DNA of 64,000 bases from Gemmatimonadaceae bacterium (GCA_016742275.1 JACVCD010000010.1:1-64000), one strand, 5' to 3'. Shown: positions 47,330-56,056, counted from the first letter of the stretch. A program made the numbers and translations. Notes: generated by a model from the letters alone, not told the origin.

Positions 47330-47395
47330 CCTCCGTTTATTAACCGGAGGAGCACTCCGTTTTATATACGGAGGCATACTCCGTTTATCAAGGGG
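47330..47395. promoter_or_regulatory. Three operator-like repeats in 24-bp phase upstream of TetR
   Basis: CTCCGTTT recurs at 47331, 47355 and 47379, exactly 24 bp apart. The first two are near-perfect palindromes (CCTCCG...CGGAGG at 47330-47350; CTCCGT...ACGGAG at 47355-47373) and the third is half-conserved (47379-47395). Placed between divergent SDR and TetR genes, they are the likely binding array for the TetR protein. Confidence 0.75.
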
Positions 47396-47401
47396 CGTTT
47401 T

Positions 47402-47998
47402 GTGGTGCCATCTGACGCGGGTAATCCAGGGGATCCCGAGAGTGGCAAGCCGCTCCGGGCCGATGCCCTGCGCAACCGGCAGCGTCTGATCGATACCGCG
47501 CGGTCGGCGTTCGCCACGCACGGGGTGGCGGCGAGTCTCGAAGACATCGCTCGTAACGCCGGTGTGGGGATCGGTACCTTGTACCGGCACTTTCCCACCC
47601 GCGATGCGCTGATCGAGGAGGTCTATCGGTCAGCCACGACGCGACTGGCCGAGTCGGCAGTGGAGTTGTCGGAGTGCCATGCGCCTGACGAAGCGCTACG
47701 TCAGTGGTTGCTCTTGTTCATCGATCACCTAACCACAAAAAAGCTGATGGCGTCGGCTCTTCAGTCATTGGTTGGTGGTCCTGGTGAGCTGTATGCCAAG
47801 TCAACCAATCAGATCGTTCGTTCGATCACGATGCTGATGAAGCGAGCGGAAGACGCGGGTGTACTGCGGGCGGCCATGGACCCTCTCGATCTGCTGCGTG
47901 CCATTGCCGGTGTATCCAGCAACACACCCGACAGTCAGTGGGGTGTGAGCGCGCGGCGATTGGTCGACATCCTGATTGCGGGGATGCGCGTCTCGTAG
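47402..47998 (+). CDS. TetR-family regulator of the SDR/ECF41 cluster
   Basis: 198 residues. Helix-turn-helix RQRLIDTARSAFATHGVAASLEDIARNAGVGIGTLYRHFPTRDALIEEVYR at about residues 25-75, then a helical ligand domain. GTG at 47402 (or 47405) follows the operator array directly; the open frame would extend through the operators to 47294, which I reject. It probably represses the divergent SDR gene and itself. Confidence 0.88.
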   Translation: MVPSDAGNPGDPESGKPLRADALRNRQRLIDTARSAFATHGVAASLEDIARNAGVGIGTLYRHFPTRDALIEEVYRSATTRLAESAVELSECHAPDEALRQWLLLFIDHLTTKKLMASALQSLVGGPGELYAKSTNQIVRSITMLMKRAEDAGVLRAAMDPLDLLRAIAGVSSNTPDSQWGVSARRLVDILIAGMRVS

Positions 47999-48076
47999 CG
48001 AAAACGAACTGCAACGCGAGTGACGGCGCGGGTGACGTATGGGTAAGGCTTCGACCTCCCACCGACACATGCGCCC

Positions 48077-48949
48077 ATGACACATATGCTTTCCGCGCTC
48101 GCGCTGGCTTTCGCTCACGCTACTGCGACGCCAGTTAGTTCCATCCCATTGTCGACGACCTGTGGTGACCTGCCTGGCGTCGAAGCCATGCTAGACGTGC
48201 GCTCACTCAACTACGTGCTGGTGGGTGAGTATCACGGCACCGTAGAAATGCCACGCATCGCGGCCGATGCGATGTGTGCTGCGGCCAAGCGCGGTCGACC
48301 AGTCGTACTTGGTATTGAGTTCACCACGGCCAATCAGTCATCACTCGAGACCTACATCCGCTCCAAAGGCGATGCGGCGGCGCGAACGGCACTGCTTGCC
48401 GCGCCGGCGTGGCAGGGTGATGACGCACGTGCCTCACAGGCGGTATTCGAACTCATTGAGCAGGCGCGCGTACTAGTCATGGCCGGCAAGCGCGTGAGCA
48501 TCGTGGCCTTCGATCGTGTGCCGGAGCCGGCGGTATCGCGTGAGCGTGAAGCTGCATTGGCGGAAGCATTGGTCGCAGCGCGTGCGCGCGTGTCGGGCAG
48601 TCTCGTTGTGGCACTGACGGGCTCGGGCCACGCCGGCAAGACACCGTGGAGTTCGCAGAATCCGCCGTTTCCATCGACAGGTCAGCTCATCACCGATGGT
48701 GAAACGATTGCGTTGGCGTTTGCGCGTCCCGGTGGACAGTTCTTTGGCTGCCGCGCTCCCAATGGTGATGCCACTGCGGGTTGCACCGCCTACGACATGC
48801 CGGCGCGTGAGCCCGTGCGTGCACGCGGCATCGTGCTCGACGGTACCCTGCGCGAGGGATTCGAGGGCGTGTACTCCTCAGGCGCAGCGTACACCGCATC
48901 GCGTCCGGCGCGATTGGCCATGGCGGCAGGCGCAAGCGTACCGAAGTGA
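48077..48949 (+). CDS. TIKI/ChaN/EreA-like exported protein
   Basis: 290 residues with a short signal-like start (LSALALAFAHATA). The core matches the haem-binding/erythromycin-esterase-like Tiki superfamily: YVLVGEYHGTVEMPRIAADAM (GE-x-H), VVLGIEFTTAN (E for strand 2), later VALTGSGHAGKTPW (SGH-A) and several Cys. Possibly a periplasmic metal-dependent hydrolase or haem protein. Substrate unknown. Followed by a hairpin. Confidence 0.75.
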   Translation: MTHMLSALALAFAHATATPVSSIPLSTTCGDLPGVEAMLDVRSLNYVLVGEYHGTVEMPRIAADAMCAAAKRGRPVVLGIEFTTANQSSLETYIRSKGDAAARTALLAAPAWQGDDARASQAVFELIEQARVLVMAGKRVSIVAFDRVPEPAVSREREAALAEALVAARARVSGSLVVALTGSGHAGKTPWSSQNPPFPSTGQLITDGETIALAFARPGGQFFGCRAPNGDATAGCTAYDMPAREPVRARGIVLDGTLREGFEGVYSSGAAYTASRPARLAMAAGASVPK

Positions 48950-48957
48950 TGCGCAGC

Positions 48958-48983
48958 AAGTGGTGACCACCCTCACCACTTTT
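48958..48983 (+). terminator. Hairpin after the TIKI-like gene
   Basis: AAGTGGTG (48958-48965) pairs with CACCACTT (48974-48981), followed by TT; eight-base loop. Modest intrinsic terminator. Confidence 0.55.
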
Positions 48984-49050
48984 GCCATCAAATGTTCCGT
49001 GAAGCGGTAGTACACCTCAAGGTCCTTTGTGTACTCACCGTGAGGTACGG

Positions 49051-49629
49051 ATGCATACCGATTATCACATCATCTTTCCTGAGAATCGCTTCGCCGATCA
49101 AGCAGCGGAGCGTGGAATTGTCCGCCGCCGCGAGCGTGTGCACGCGGCGGTGCAATTGGGAGCATGGTTGCTGCTGTGTTATGCAGCGTCGGCATTTGGT
49201 GCACTTGCCACACGCGATGCGTCGGATTTCTACAACCAGTTGTCGCTGCCGTGGTGGGCACCGTCCGCTGGTGTGTTCGGCCCCGTGTGGACGGTGCTCT
49301 ACGCGCTGATGGCCGTGTCGGCGTGGATGATCTGGCGTGGTCGCCATGACAGCGCGCTCGACGAGATCAATGTCATGCCGGCGCTGCAGCTGTTCGGCGC
49401 ACAGCTCGCCGTGAACGCCCTCTGGAGCTGGGTGTTCTTTGCTTGGAATCTCGGCGCGTTGTCGGTGGTCACCATCCTGGTGCTGTTGGCGCTGGTCGTG
49501 GCGACAACGATCAAGTTCTATCGCATCAATCAGACGGCAGGCACGCTGCTCTTTCCGTATATCGCGTGGCTGGCGTTTGCGACATGTCTCGCGTTCTCGG
49601 CGTGGCGGCGCAATCCGAACCTGCTTTGA
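49051..49629 (+). CDS. tspO: TspO/MBR tryptophan-rich sensory protein
   Basis: 192 residues. A 35-residue cytoplasmic N-terminal extension is followed by five helices with the TspO pattern: SLPWWAPSAGVFGPVWTVLYALMAVSAWMIW (W-x-P-P-like WWAPS, GPVWTVLY), QLFGAQLAVNALWSWVFF, and YIAWLAFATCLAFSAWRRNP (a cholesterol-motif-like end). Binds porphyrins or lipids in the inner or outer membrane. ATG at 49051 follows an AGG; a TTG at 49027 would extend it. Its transcript ends in a large bidirectional hairpin. Confidence 0.95.
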   Translation: MHTDYHIIFPENRFADQAAERGIVRRRERVHAAVQLGAWLLLCYAASAFGALATRDASDFYNQLSLPWWAPSAGVFGPVWTVLYALMAVSAWMIWRGRHDSALDEINVMPALQLFGAQLAVNALWSWVFFAWNLGALSVVTILVLLALVVATTIKFYRINQTAGTLLFPYIAWLAFATCLAFSAWRRNPNLL

Positions 49630-49776
49630 GGATTTGAGAACAGATGGCGCGAGGATTTGAGGATCTGAGGACAGGAGGTGCGGGCGCTGGGGGCCTCGGT
49701 AGCGCAGAGGTCCCCAGCGCCCGCTCTCTTATCCTCGGATCCTCAGAACCTCGCGCCATCTGTTGCTCCAATCCTC
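49628..49776. terminator. 149-nt multi-stem hairpin between tspO and a convergent lipoprotein
   Basis: Nested arms: GAGGATT/AATCCTC (49628-49634, 49770-49776), AACAGATGGCGCGAGG/CCTCGCGCCATCTGTT (49639-49654, 49749-49764; 16 bp perfect), TGAGGATC/GATCCTCA (49658-49665, 49738-49745), GCGGGCGCTGGGG/CCCCAGCGCCCGC (49680-49692, 49712-49724). Bidirectional terminator by position; also a candidate mobile-repeat remnant. Confidence 0.85.
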
Positions 49777-50226
49777 TTAAGGTGAGACGGTCAACGTGAA
49801 TATCGCGACCGCGGTGGGCGCACTGCCATTGCCGGTGTAGCCGGCAACTGGTGTCGAGAAGGAGATCTGATGTGCGCCTGCGGGCACCGAGGCGTCGGCG
49901 GTAATCGTGTAGCCACGTGTGATCGTGGTGCCGGAGGTCGACGTGCTTGTCTGCGTGACGGTCAGTCCAGCGTACTGTCGATTGATCGTGAACGAACTGC
50001 CAATGGTGAGGCCACCTGTGGCAGTGAAGACCACCGTCGTGTTGGTGGGTGTACCGCGCGCCACAGTGGCCGCGCTTGGTGTGGCGATGGCCGACGCGGT
50101 CTGCAGGGTGCCCTGTCCTCCGCCCGGACCTGATGGTGCATCGTCGCCTCCACAGGCTGATAGCAGCGCAACGGAAACCATGAGAGAGAGTCCGAGTATT
50201 GGGCGACGTGCAAATGGCGCGTGCAT
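49777..50226 (-). CDS. Ig-like beta-sandwich lipoprotein
   Basis: 149 residues with lipobox LLSACGG (about residue 25), then a Gly-rich spacer (GPGGGQG). The rest (50-149) is Thr/Ser-rich beta-sandwich (TATGGLTIGSSFTINRQ, GYTITADASVPAGAHQISFSTP, FTLTVSP), like bacterial Ig-like domains. No enzymatic motif. Likely surface or periplasmic adhesion/binding role, unproven. Confidence 0.75.
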   Translation of the reverse strand: MHAPFARRPILGLSLMVSVALLSACGGDDAPSGPGGGQGTLQTASAIATPSAATVARGTPTNTTVVFTATGGLTIGSSFTINRQYAGLTVTQTSTSTSGTTITRGYTITADASVPAGAHQISFSTPVAGYTGNGSAPTAVAIFTLTVSP

Positions 50227-50358
50227 GATGGCATCCGGTAACGAGTGGCGTGCCGCGTCGGTCTGACGGGCTTCTCATGTCACACGCGCAGAAATGCCGT
50301 ACCGAGGCTCATCGTAAGATTGCCGAACGCCTATCGCGCCAACGGTCCAGGAGACAAT

Positions 50359-50592
50359 GTGGACCGCATGTCTGATCACGCCTTCTGTTCCGTGGATCCC
50401 GCCAACATCACCATGTTGCGGGCATTTGGCTGGGTCTTCGTGGCGGCGCTGGTCATTTCATTGGCCACCGGTCATTCGTACTACCGGAGAGTTTTTTCAC
50501 GGGATACGGAGCCACGGATGTACTGGTCAGCCGTGGCCTCGTATCTCGTGCTCGCCGTTTTCATACTGGGTGGATTGAGCCTCTGCGGCTAA
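50359..50592 (+). CDS. Small two-helix membrane protein
   Basis: About 77 residues from GTG 50359, four nt after an AGGAGA site; ATG at 50368 is also in frame. Two hydrophobic helices (MLRAFGWVFVAALVISLATGH and YWSAVASYLVLAVFILGGLSLCG) joined by a short charged loop (YYRRVFSRDTEPRM). Another frame offers an ATG at 50357, but its product has no such structure. Function unknown. Confidence 0.55.
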   Translation: MDRMSDHAFCSVDPANITMLRAFGWVFVAALVISLATGHSYYRRVFSRDTEPRMYWSAVASYLVLAVFILGGLSLCG

Positions 50593-50610
50593 TCGCCGCC
50601 GCTTCACGCT

Positions 50611-51039
50611 CTACTTCGCGGCCAGCTTCGCGTCGACGCTGTACTTGCCTGGACCGGCGAGAAAAATCGCCAGAAATCCTGCAAGGAAAATGAATGGCAT
50701 CTCGCCGTTGCCCGGGCCCTTGAGCGCTCCACCGTGGCCAAGAATGAAGGCCATGGCCATGGTCGCAGCAACCCATAGTGCCGACCAACGCGTCGCCAGT
50801 CCAACGACCACCAGCAGCGCGCCAAACACCTCGGCGCCGGCCGCGAGTCCGAGGGAAACCGATTCAGGGAGTCCGAAGACACTGCGGAACTTGGTGTCGC
50901 CATCGAGCAGGCGATCAAGTTTGCCCCAGCCGTGCAGGGTAACCATGGAGAGGCCGAGCCAAACGCGCAGCAGCAGGAGCGCGAGATCGGAACGTGTGGG
51001 CAGTGCATCGAGCAACAACAGCGAACGCCAACCGGTCAT
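50611..51039 (-). CDS. DoxX-family membrane protein
   Basis: 142 residues with four helices. Family features: RVWLGLSMVTLHGWGKLDRLLDG, then AGAEVFGALLVVVGLATRWSALWVAATM and HGGALKGPGNGEMPFIFLAGFLAIFLAGPGKYSVDA, the typical GPG...SVD end. Inner membrane; linked to thiosulfate/redox metabolism in other bacteria but the role here is open. Confidence 0.9.
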   Translation of the reverse strand: MTGWRSLLLLDALPTRSDLALLLLRVWLGLSMVTLHGWGKLDRLLDGDTKFRSVFGLPESVSLGLAAGAEVFGALLVVVGLATRWSALWVAATMAMAFILGHGGALKGPGNGEMPFIFLAGFLAIFLAGPGKYSVDAKLAAK

Positions 51040-51117
51040 GCAAGAACTCCTGTCGGGTGCGGTACATGTGTGTAGACATGTAGTACGCCGGACAGGGATC
51101 AGTCGTTCACGCGACGT

Positions 51118-51897
51118 TCAACGTGTCCAGAAAATGGCCGTTCCGCATACCACACCCTGGTTGTCGCGTCCGGTGGCGTTGTACTGCATCGGCGTGCTAC
51201 CGACTCCATGATACTCGAACGCCAGAACGTTTTGTCCGAAATGGCCAATCAGATCATAGGGCATGACCCCTGGCTCTGGCTGCACAAAACCATTCACCAC
51301 GATCTGTACAAAGCACTCTTTCTTCCACCCGGCTCCGCGCGCACCTATCAGGAAGTCGAGACCAGCCTTCCGAACAATACGGATGTTGGGAATCGTGGAC
51401 TCAAGAATAGCGCGAACCTCTCGCGTATCATTCTTCTTGAAGAACTCCGCGTCGAGAAAGCGCCCACCCATTCCCAACTTGCGGCGCTCATCAAACTCCC
51501 GCAGAAACCGTCGATGCACTTCGGGCATGGAGCTATCCGTACGCACGGTGCCAAGTCGCTGCGCGGTTGGGGCGAGAAGGACATCCGTATCGACAGTGTC
51601 CTGTGCCGCCAGACGGATTTGCATCGTCACGGGCGCATAACCTACCGCACGCACCTGTAGTGCATAACTGCCAGGTTTAAGTGAGCGAAAATGAAACTGT
51701 CCGAGCGAATCAGATCGAACGATCTGGCCGAGGGACAACAGTTCCACGGTGGCATCAAACACGGGGCGCTCATTCCCCTCCTGTAGTACACGTCCAATCA
51801 CGGCACTGCCCTGCGCTGTGAGGTCCCGCGCACAAGGCAGCACGCCGATGGCCAATACCAGCAGGATCACGAACAAATGCTGCAATTGCCTCTGCAT
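51118..51897 (-). CDS. Carboxypeptidase-regulatory-like/plug protein without barrel (paralogue A)
   Basis: 259 residues with a signal peptide (LFVILLVLAIGVLPCARDLTAQ). CarboxypepD-like domain VIGRVLQEGNERPVFDATVELL...LGQFHFRSLKPGSYALQVRAVGY (residues ~32-95), then a region like a TonB plug (EFDERRKLGMGGRFLDAEFF, AILESTIPNIRIV, CFVQIVVNGF) and a short end CGTAIFWTR. No barrel follows. About the same length and layout as the next gene (51932-52738), with the same CGTAxFWT ending. A secreted binding protein is likely; no enzyme motif. Confidence 0.8.
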   Translation of the reverse strand: MQRQLQHLFVILLVLAIGVLPCARDLTAQGSAVIGRVLQEGNERPVFDATVELLSLGQIVRSDSLGQFHFRSLKPGSYALQVRAVGYAPVTMQIRLAAQDTVDTDVLLAPTAQRLGTVRTDSSMPEVHRRFLREFDERRKLGMGGRFLDAEFFKKNDTREVRAILESTIPNIRIVRKAGLDFLIGARGAGWKKECFVQIVVNGFVQPEPGVMPYDLIGHFGQNVLAFEYHGVGSTPMQYNATGRDNQGVVCGTAIFWTR

Positions 51898-51931
51898 TGT
51901 CCACTCCGATCTCAGGTACCTGCGATACCTC

Positions 51932-52738
51932 CTATTTCGTCCAGAACACGGCCGTCCCGCACATCACACCGTCCGGCGGTCCGGTCTGCGATTGGAACTG
52001 CATGGGCACATTCGACCAACCGTAGTACTCGAATCCCACGATGTTCTGCGCGCGCAACGGAATGAGATCGAAATGCACTTCGTCCTTGTAGCCCGTGTAC
52101 ACGCGAATGCCATTCATGAACACCTGCGGGAAGCAACGCATGCCGACACGTGCACTGGTCAGGATGTCGCCATCGTCCAGCTTGGTGATACGCACACCCG
52201 GTACATGCGCGGTCAGAATGGAACGCACATCGCGATCGGCATTCTTTTCGAAGAACTGTGTGTCGAGAAACCGGCCAAAGCCCATGGCGCGACGCGATTC
52301 AAAGTCGCGCAGATACGTATTGGCGGGTGTCAGAGCACTACTGTCGACCCGTACTGTGGCCAGCTGTGTGGGCAGCACTTCCAGTACGAAATCACCCTCG
52401 ACGGTTTGTCCGGCAATGAACTCCAGATCGGCCGTGACCTGTGCGTATCCCACCGCTCGAACAACCAGGGCGTGCTTGCCGGCCGGCACGCTGTCGATGC
52501 GGAAGCTGCCAGAGGAATCGGTGGTCGTGCGTTTGCCGAGCGTGGGCAACTCCACCGTGGCTCCAACGACCGGACGTTCATCGGGGTCGGAAAGGACAGA
52601 GCCAACCAATGCCGATGCCTGCTGTGCCTGGACAGAAGCGGAAGCGCCGGCCAACGCAAGTAACACGCAGACGCCTGCAGCAAATCCGGCAAGCATTCGA
52701 CTCGGCATACGGGTTGAAACACGCCACAGCATATGCAT
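51932..52738 (-). CDS. Carboxypeptidase-regulatory-like/plug protein without barrel (paralogue B)
   Basis: 268 residues (start 52738; ATG 52744 and 52708 also in frame). Signal segment GFAAGVCVLLALAGASASVQAQ, CarboxypepD-like domain LVGSVLSDPDERPVVGATVELPTLG...GSFRIDSVPAGKHALVVRAVGY, and a plug-like region (ESRRAMGFGRFLDTQFFEKN, ILTAHVPGVRIT, CFPQVFMNGIRV, NIVGFEYYG), ending CGTAVFWTK. Aligns along its length with paralogue A; the two are tandem, 34 nt apart, likely one transcript. Confidence 0.8.
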   Translation of the reverse strand: MHMLWRVSTRMPSRMLAGFAAGVCVLLALAGASASVQAQQASALVGSVLSDPDERPVVGATVELPTLGKRTTTDSSGSFRIDSVPAGKHALVVRAVGYAQVTADLEFIAGQTVEGDFVLEVLPTQLATVRVDSSALTPANTYLRDFESRRAMGFGRFLDTQFFEKNADRDVRSILTAHVPGVRITKLDDGDILTSARVGMRCFPQVFMNGIRVYTGYKDEVHFDLIPLRAQNIVGFEYYGWSNVPMQFQSQTGPPDGVMCGTAVFWTK

Positions 52739-52782
52739 CCACATCCCTCGATCGTTTCTTCGGTCGTTACTTATGAGTGCAT

Positions 52783-53658
52783 TCAGTCCTGCGGGAGTGC
52801 GCGCCCAACCACTATCGTCACATTGTCACTGCCGCCGCCGGCCAGCGCCTTGTCAAGCAGCGCCCTGCATAGTTGCTCCGAACTCGTCATCCGCGCGCAT
52901 TCAGCGGCGATCTCCTCATCACTCACGTGTTTGGTGAGACCATCGCTGCACAGCAGGGTGAGACATCCACGCTGACTCACATCCACTCGCGACAACTCGG
53001 GCATGGCTTCGTCGGCACCTATGGCACTCGACAGCACATGATTGAGCGGTGAGTTCTGTGCACGTTCGCGAGTGAGTGCCCCACGATCGATCATTTCCTG
53101 GGCGAGCGTCTGGTCACGCGTGACCTGCCGCAGCGTGCCTTCCTGGAAGTGATAGCAGCGACTGTCGCCGACCTGTAGCACGTACATCCAGGGCCACACG
53201 ACAATGCCCACCGACAGCGTGGTGGCCATCTTGCGCCCTTCGAGATGCGCCTGGGCCTGCTCCTTCACGCGGCGGTGTGCTTCGATGGCCGCCAATCGGA
53301 GCGCTTCGGTGAATTCCGTGTCGCTTGCCGAACCGGCGGCATGCCAACACTTCACGGCCGACGCGAAATACTCGGTGACGGCAATGGTGGCCAGCCGACT
53401 GGCTTCCGTCCCATCGGCGCTGCCGCCGACACCGTCCGCGACTAGGAGGATGGTGGCTACACGCTGCCCGCGCAGCATGAGCGCGGAGATATCCGTCAGG
53501 CTGCTACCGTGCACCACCACCTGTGGGTGCACCGTGCACAGCAGATACTGGTCCTGGTTGGTCTCACGCACCAATCCCTGATGCGTGATTCCAAACAGGT
53601 CCAGTTCATCGTCGCGTGGACGAACATCCGGAGGACTTTCGACCGATGCGGTGCTCAT
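52783..53658 (-). CDS. PP2C-family Ser/Thr phosphatase
   Basis: 291 residues. PPM motifs: GLVRETNQDQYL, LLVADGVGG, VGDSRCYHF, TLLCSDGLTKHVSDEEI and GGGSDNVTIVVG, giving the two-metal aspartates. Cytoplasmic. Opposes Hanks-type kinases, one of which lies at 7.1-8.2 kb. Start 53658 (or 53688) has no strong ribosome site. A 1-gene unit between the plug-like pair and the DUF779 gene. Confidence 0.92.
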   Translation of the reverse strand: MSTASVESPPDVRPRDDELDLFGITHQGLVRETNQDQYLLCTVHPQVVVHGSSLTDISALMLRGQRVATILLVADGVGGSADGTEASRLATIAVTEYFASAVKCWHAAGSASDTEFTEALRLAAIEAHRRVKEQAQAHLEGRKMATTLSVGIVVWPWMYVLQVGDSRCYHFQEGTLRQVTRDQTLAQEMIDRGALTRERAQNSPLNHVLSSAIGADEAMPELSRVDVSQRGCLTLLCSDGLTKHVSDEEIAAECARMTSSEQLCRALLDKALAGGGSDNVTIVVGRALPQD

Positions 53659-53754
53659 GGGGAGACAATGGAGCGCCGTGGACGACATGGCAAGCTCGGC
53701 GCTGCTTCCCGCATACCCGCCATGCCGCCATCAGTTCGGCGAAGTCATTACCCG

Positions 53755-54219
53755 TCAGGGCACGGGTTGTTCGCCCCTCGCTGGTTCTCCTTGTCCCTGA
53801 AGCGTTGCCCACTCCTCATCGGAGTAGAGTCGCGACCGGGTCAGGAAGCGCATACCCTCGGGCGTTTCGACGCTAAACCCCGCCCCGCGACCCGGCACCA
53901 CATCGATGCACAGGTGCGTGTGCTTCCAGTACTCGAACTGTTCGCTGCCAATATAGAACGGCGTGTCCGCAATGACTCCCAGGAAGACATCCCGGGAACC
54001 AATGCGGAACTCACGACGCGGATAGCACATGGGCGTACTGCCATCACAGCAGCCGCCCGACTGATGGAACACCAGCGGCCCGTGGAGCGCCTGCAGCCGG
54101 TGCAGCAGTGCTGCGGCGGCCGGGGTCACGCTCACACGGGCAACCGGAGTTTCCACGTTACCTGCTTCCATGTCATGCGACATGTCGTGTGCTTCCGTTT
54201 CAGCGATCGACTTCTCCAT
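53755..54219 (-). CDS. DUF779 protein, aldehyde dehydrogenase partner
   Basis: 154 residues. Family segment VFHQSGGCCDGSTPMCYP with conserved Cys, then FYIGSEQFEYWKHTHLCIDVVPGRGAGFSVETPEGMRFLTRSRLY. A short His/Met-containing N terminus precedes it. DUF779 genes are regularly adjacent to ExaC/AcoD-type aldehyde dehydrogenases, as here, 4 nt downstream. Role unresolved; perhaps a metal-dependent accessory. Confidence 0.9.
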   Translation of the reverse strand: MEKSIAETEAHDMSHDMEAGNVETPVARVSVTPAAAALLHRLQALHGPLVFHQSGGCCDGSTPMCYPRREFRIGSRDVFLGVIADTPFYIGSEQFEYWKHTHLCIDVVPGRGAGFSVETPEGMRFLTRSRLYSDEEWATLQGQGEPARGEQPVP

Positions 54220-54223
54220 CGCC

Positions 54224-55777
54224 TCAGAAGAAGCCGAGCGCGTTGGGGCTGTAACTCACCAGCAGATTCTTGGTCTGCTGATAGTGGCTGAGCATCATCT
54301 TGTGGTTTTCACGACCGATGCCCGACTGCTTGTAGCCACCAAACGCCGCGTGCGCGGGATACAGGTGATAGCAGTTCGTCCACACACGACCGGCCTTGAT
54401 GGCACGACCCGCGCGATAGCAGGTGTTCATGTCACGTGACCACACGCCTGCGCCCAATCCATAGAGCGTATCGTTGGCGATGGCCATGGCGTCGTCGAAG
54501 TCCTTGAACTTCGTGACCGACACGACGGGTCCGAAGATTTCTTCCTGGAAGATGCGCATGGAGTTCTTGCCTTCGAACACCGTGGGCTTCACGTAGTAGC
54601 CACCCGCCAGCTCACCATCATGCACGGCGCGCTCACCACCGGTGAGCACCTTGGCGCCTTCCTGCTTGCCGATGTCGATGTAGCTCAGGATTTTTTCGAG
54701 CTGATCATTCGAGGCCTGCGCGCCAATCATCGTCGCAGGATCCAGCGGATGGCCCAGCGTGATCTTGCCAACGCGATCGAGGGCGCGCTCCATGAACTTG
54801 TCATAGATGCTTTCGTGCACGAGCGCGCGTGACGGACAGGTGCAGACTTCACCCTGATTGAGTGCGAACATGGTGAAGCCTTCGAGCGCCTTGTCGAAGT
54901 AGGCGTCGTCGGCATCCATGATATCGGGGAAGAAGATATTGGGCGACTTGCCACCCAACTCGAGCGTGACCGGCAGCAGATTCTCCGACGCGTACTGCAT
55001 GATGAGACGACCCGTGGTGGTCTCACCGGTGAATGCCACCTTGGCCACACGATTGCTCGATGCGAGCGGCTTGCCGGCTTCCACACCAAAGCCCTGCACC
55101 ACATTCAGCACGCCGGGCGGCAACAGATCGGCAATGAGTTCCACAAAGGCCATGATGGCCACCGGCGTCTGCTCGGCCGGCTTGAGCACCACCGCATTTC
55201 CCGCCGCGAGTGCAGGAGCAAGCTTCCACACCGCCATGAGCAGCGGGAAGTTCCATGGAATGATCTGCGCGACTACACCAAGTGGCTCGTGGAAATGATA
55301 GGCAACCGTGTCGTTGTCGAGCTCACCGGCTGAACCTTCCTGCGCGCGCAGCACACCCGCGAAATAGCGGAAGTGATCAATGGCGAGCGGAAGATCGGCG
55401 GCCTTGGTTTCGCGAATCGGCTTGCCGTTGTCGATCGTTTCAATCACCGCGAGCGCTTCGAGATTTTCTTCGAGACGATCGGCGATCTTGTTGAGGATGA
55501 CAGCACGTGCGGACGCCGAGGTGCGTCCCCATGCCGGTGCGGCCTTGTGTGCAGCGTCGAGTGCGAGTTCAACGTCTTCGGCAGTCGAACGAGCCACGTC
55601 GCAGAGATGTTGGCCGGTGATTGGCGTGGGATTGCTGAAATACTGCCCGCGCACTGGCGCGCGGAATTGACCATCGATCCAGTTGTCGTAGCGCGTCTTG
55701 ATGGGAATGGTGACCGCGTACTTGGCGGCACCCTGCGGGAGCGTAGCGGCGTGGTCGGGACGGGCTGTTGATGCCAT
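54224..55777 (-). CDS. NAD-dependent aldehyde dehydrogenase (AcoD/ExaC type)
   Basis: 517 residues. Full ALDH fold: NAD-binding [27 protein letters not shown], catalytic glutamate LELGGKSPN, catalytic cysteine GEVCTCPSR (about C312), and [10 protein letters not shown]. The N terminus [12 protein letters not shown] is the AcoD/acetaldehyde type. Oxidises acetaldehyde or similar short aldehydes in the cytoplasm. The open frame runs to 55978, but the ATG at 55777 has a GAGAGG upstream. Transcribed with DUF779. A sigma-54 promoter lies 71 nt upstream. Confidence 0.95.
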   Translation of the reverse strand: MASTARPDHAATLPQGAAKYAVTIPIKTRYDNWIDGQFRAPVRGQYFSNPTPITGQHLCDVARSTAEDVELALDAAHKAAPAWGRTSASARAVILNKIADRLEENLEALAVIETIDNGKPIRETKAADLPLAIDHFRYFAGVLRAQEGSAGELDNDTVAYHFHEPLGVVAQIIPWNFPLLMAVWKLAPALAAGNAVVLKPAEQTPVAIMAFVELIADLLPPGVLNVVQGFGVEAGKPLASSNRVAKVAFTGETTTGRLIMQYASENLLPVTLELGGKSPNIFFPDIMDADDAYFDKALEGFTMFALNQGEVCTCPSRALVHESIYDKFMERALDRVGKITLGHPLDPATMIGAQASNDQLEKILSYIDIGKQEGAKVLTGGERAVHDGELAGGYYVKPTVFEGKNSMRIFQEEIFGPVVSVTKFKDFDDAMAIANDTLYGLGAGVWSRDMNTCYRAGRAIKAGRVWTNCYHLYPAHAAFGGYKQSGIGRENHKMMLSHYQQTKNLLVSYSPNALGFF

Positions 55778-55847
55778 CTGCGTGCGCCTCTCGTGTGGCG
55801 GTGAGGAGTCTTCCGGCGGGAAGGAGGCCGGGACATCCACAGATGAG

Positions 55848-55862
55848 GCAATGCCGGTGCCA
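55848..55862 (-). promoter_or_regulatory. Sigma-54 promoter of the aldehyde dehydrogenase-DUF779 operon
   Basis: Minus strand TGGCAC (55862-55857), five nt, TTGC (55851-55848): the full TGGCAC-N5-TTGC sigma-54 (-24/-12) consensus. It points toward the aldehyde dehydrogenase start 71 nt downstream. The invariant GG and GC have correct spacing. Confidence 0.85.
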
Positions 55863-55983
55863 CGTGTGATGCGGCAGATGCTGCCGCCTCTTCGTATGTG
55901 ATATGCGCTCGCGTAACTCACGCACGGAATGGCAGATGCGTCGGGCTCGCTGGCATCGGCACAAAAGGAGCGGCACACGAAGT

Positions 55984-56035
55984 GCGACAGTTGTCGCGCC
56001 GCGTGTGCCGATTGTGTGTCGATTGTCGCGCGACA
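55984..56035. promoter_or_regulatory. Two TGTCGC/GCGACA dyads, likely enhancer sites
   Basis: GCGACA-GT-TGTCGC (55984-55997) and TGTCGCGCGACA (56024-56035) use the same half-site. They lie about 120-175 nt upstream of the -24 element, the usual distance for enhancer-binding activators such as AcoR. No activator gene is in the window. The 279-bp gap (55778-56056) holds no gene. Confidence 0.65.
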
Positions 56036-56056
56036 GATGCCGCGCTTACTACACCG

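Noticed and set aside
51749-52663. 304-codon forward frame across the tandem plug-like genes
   Set aside because: Reads through two convincing minus-strand genes and their gap; no signal, domain or ribosome site.
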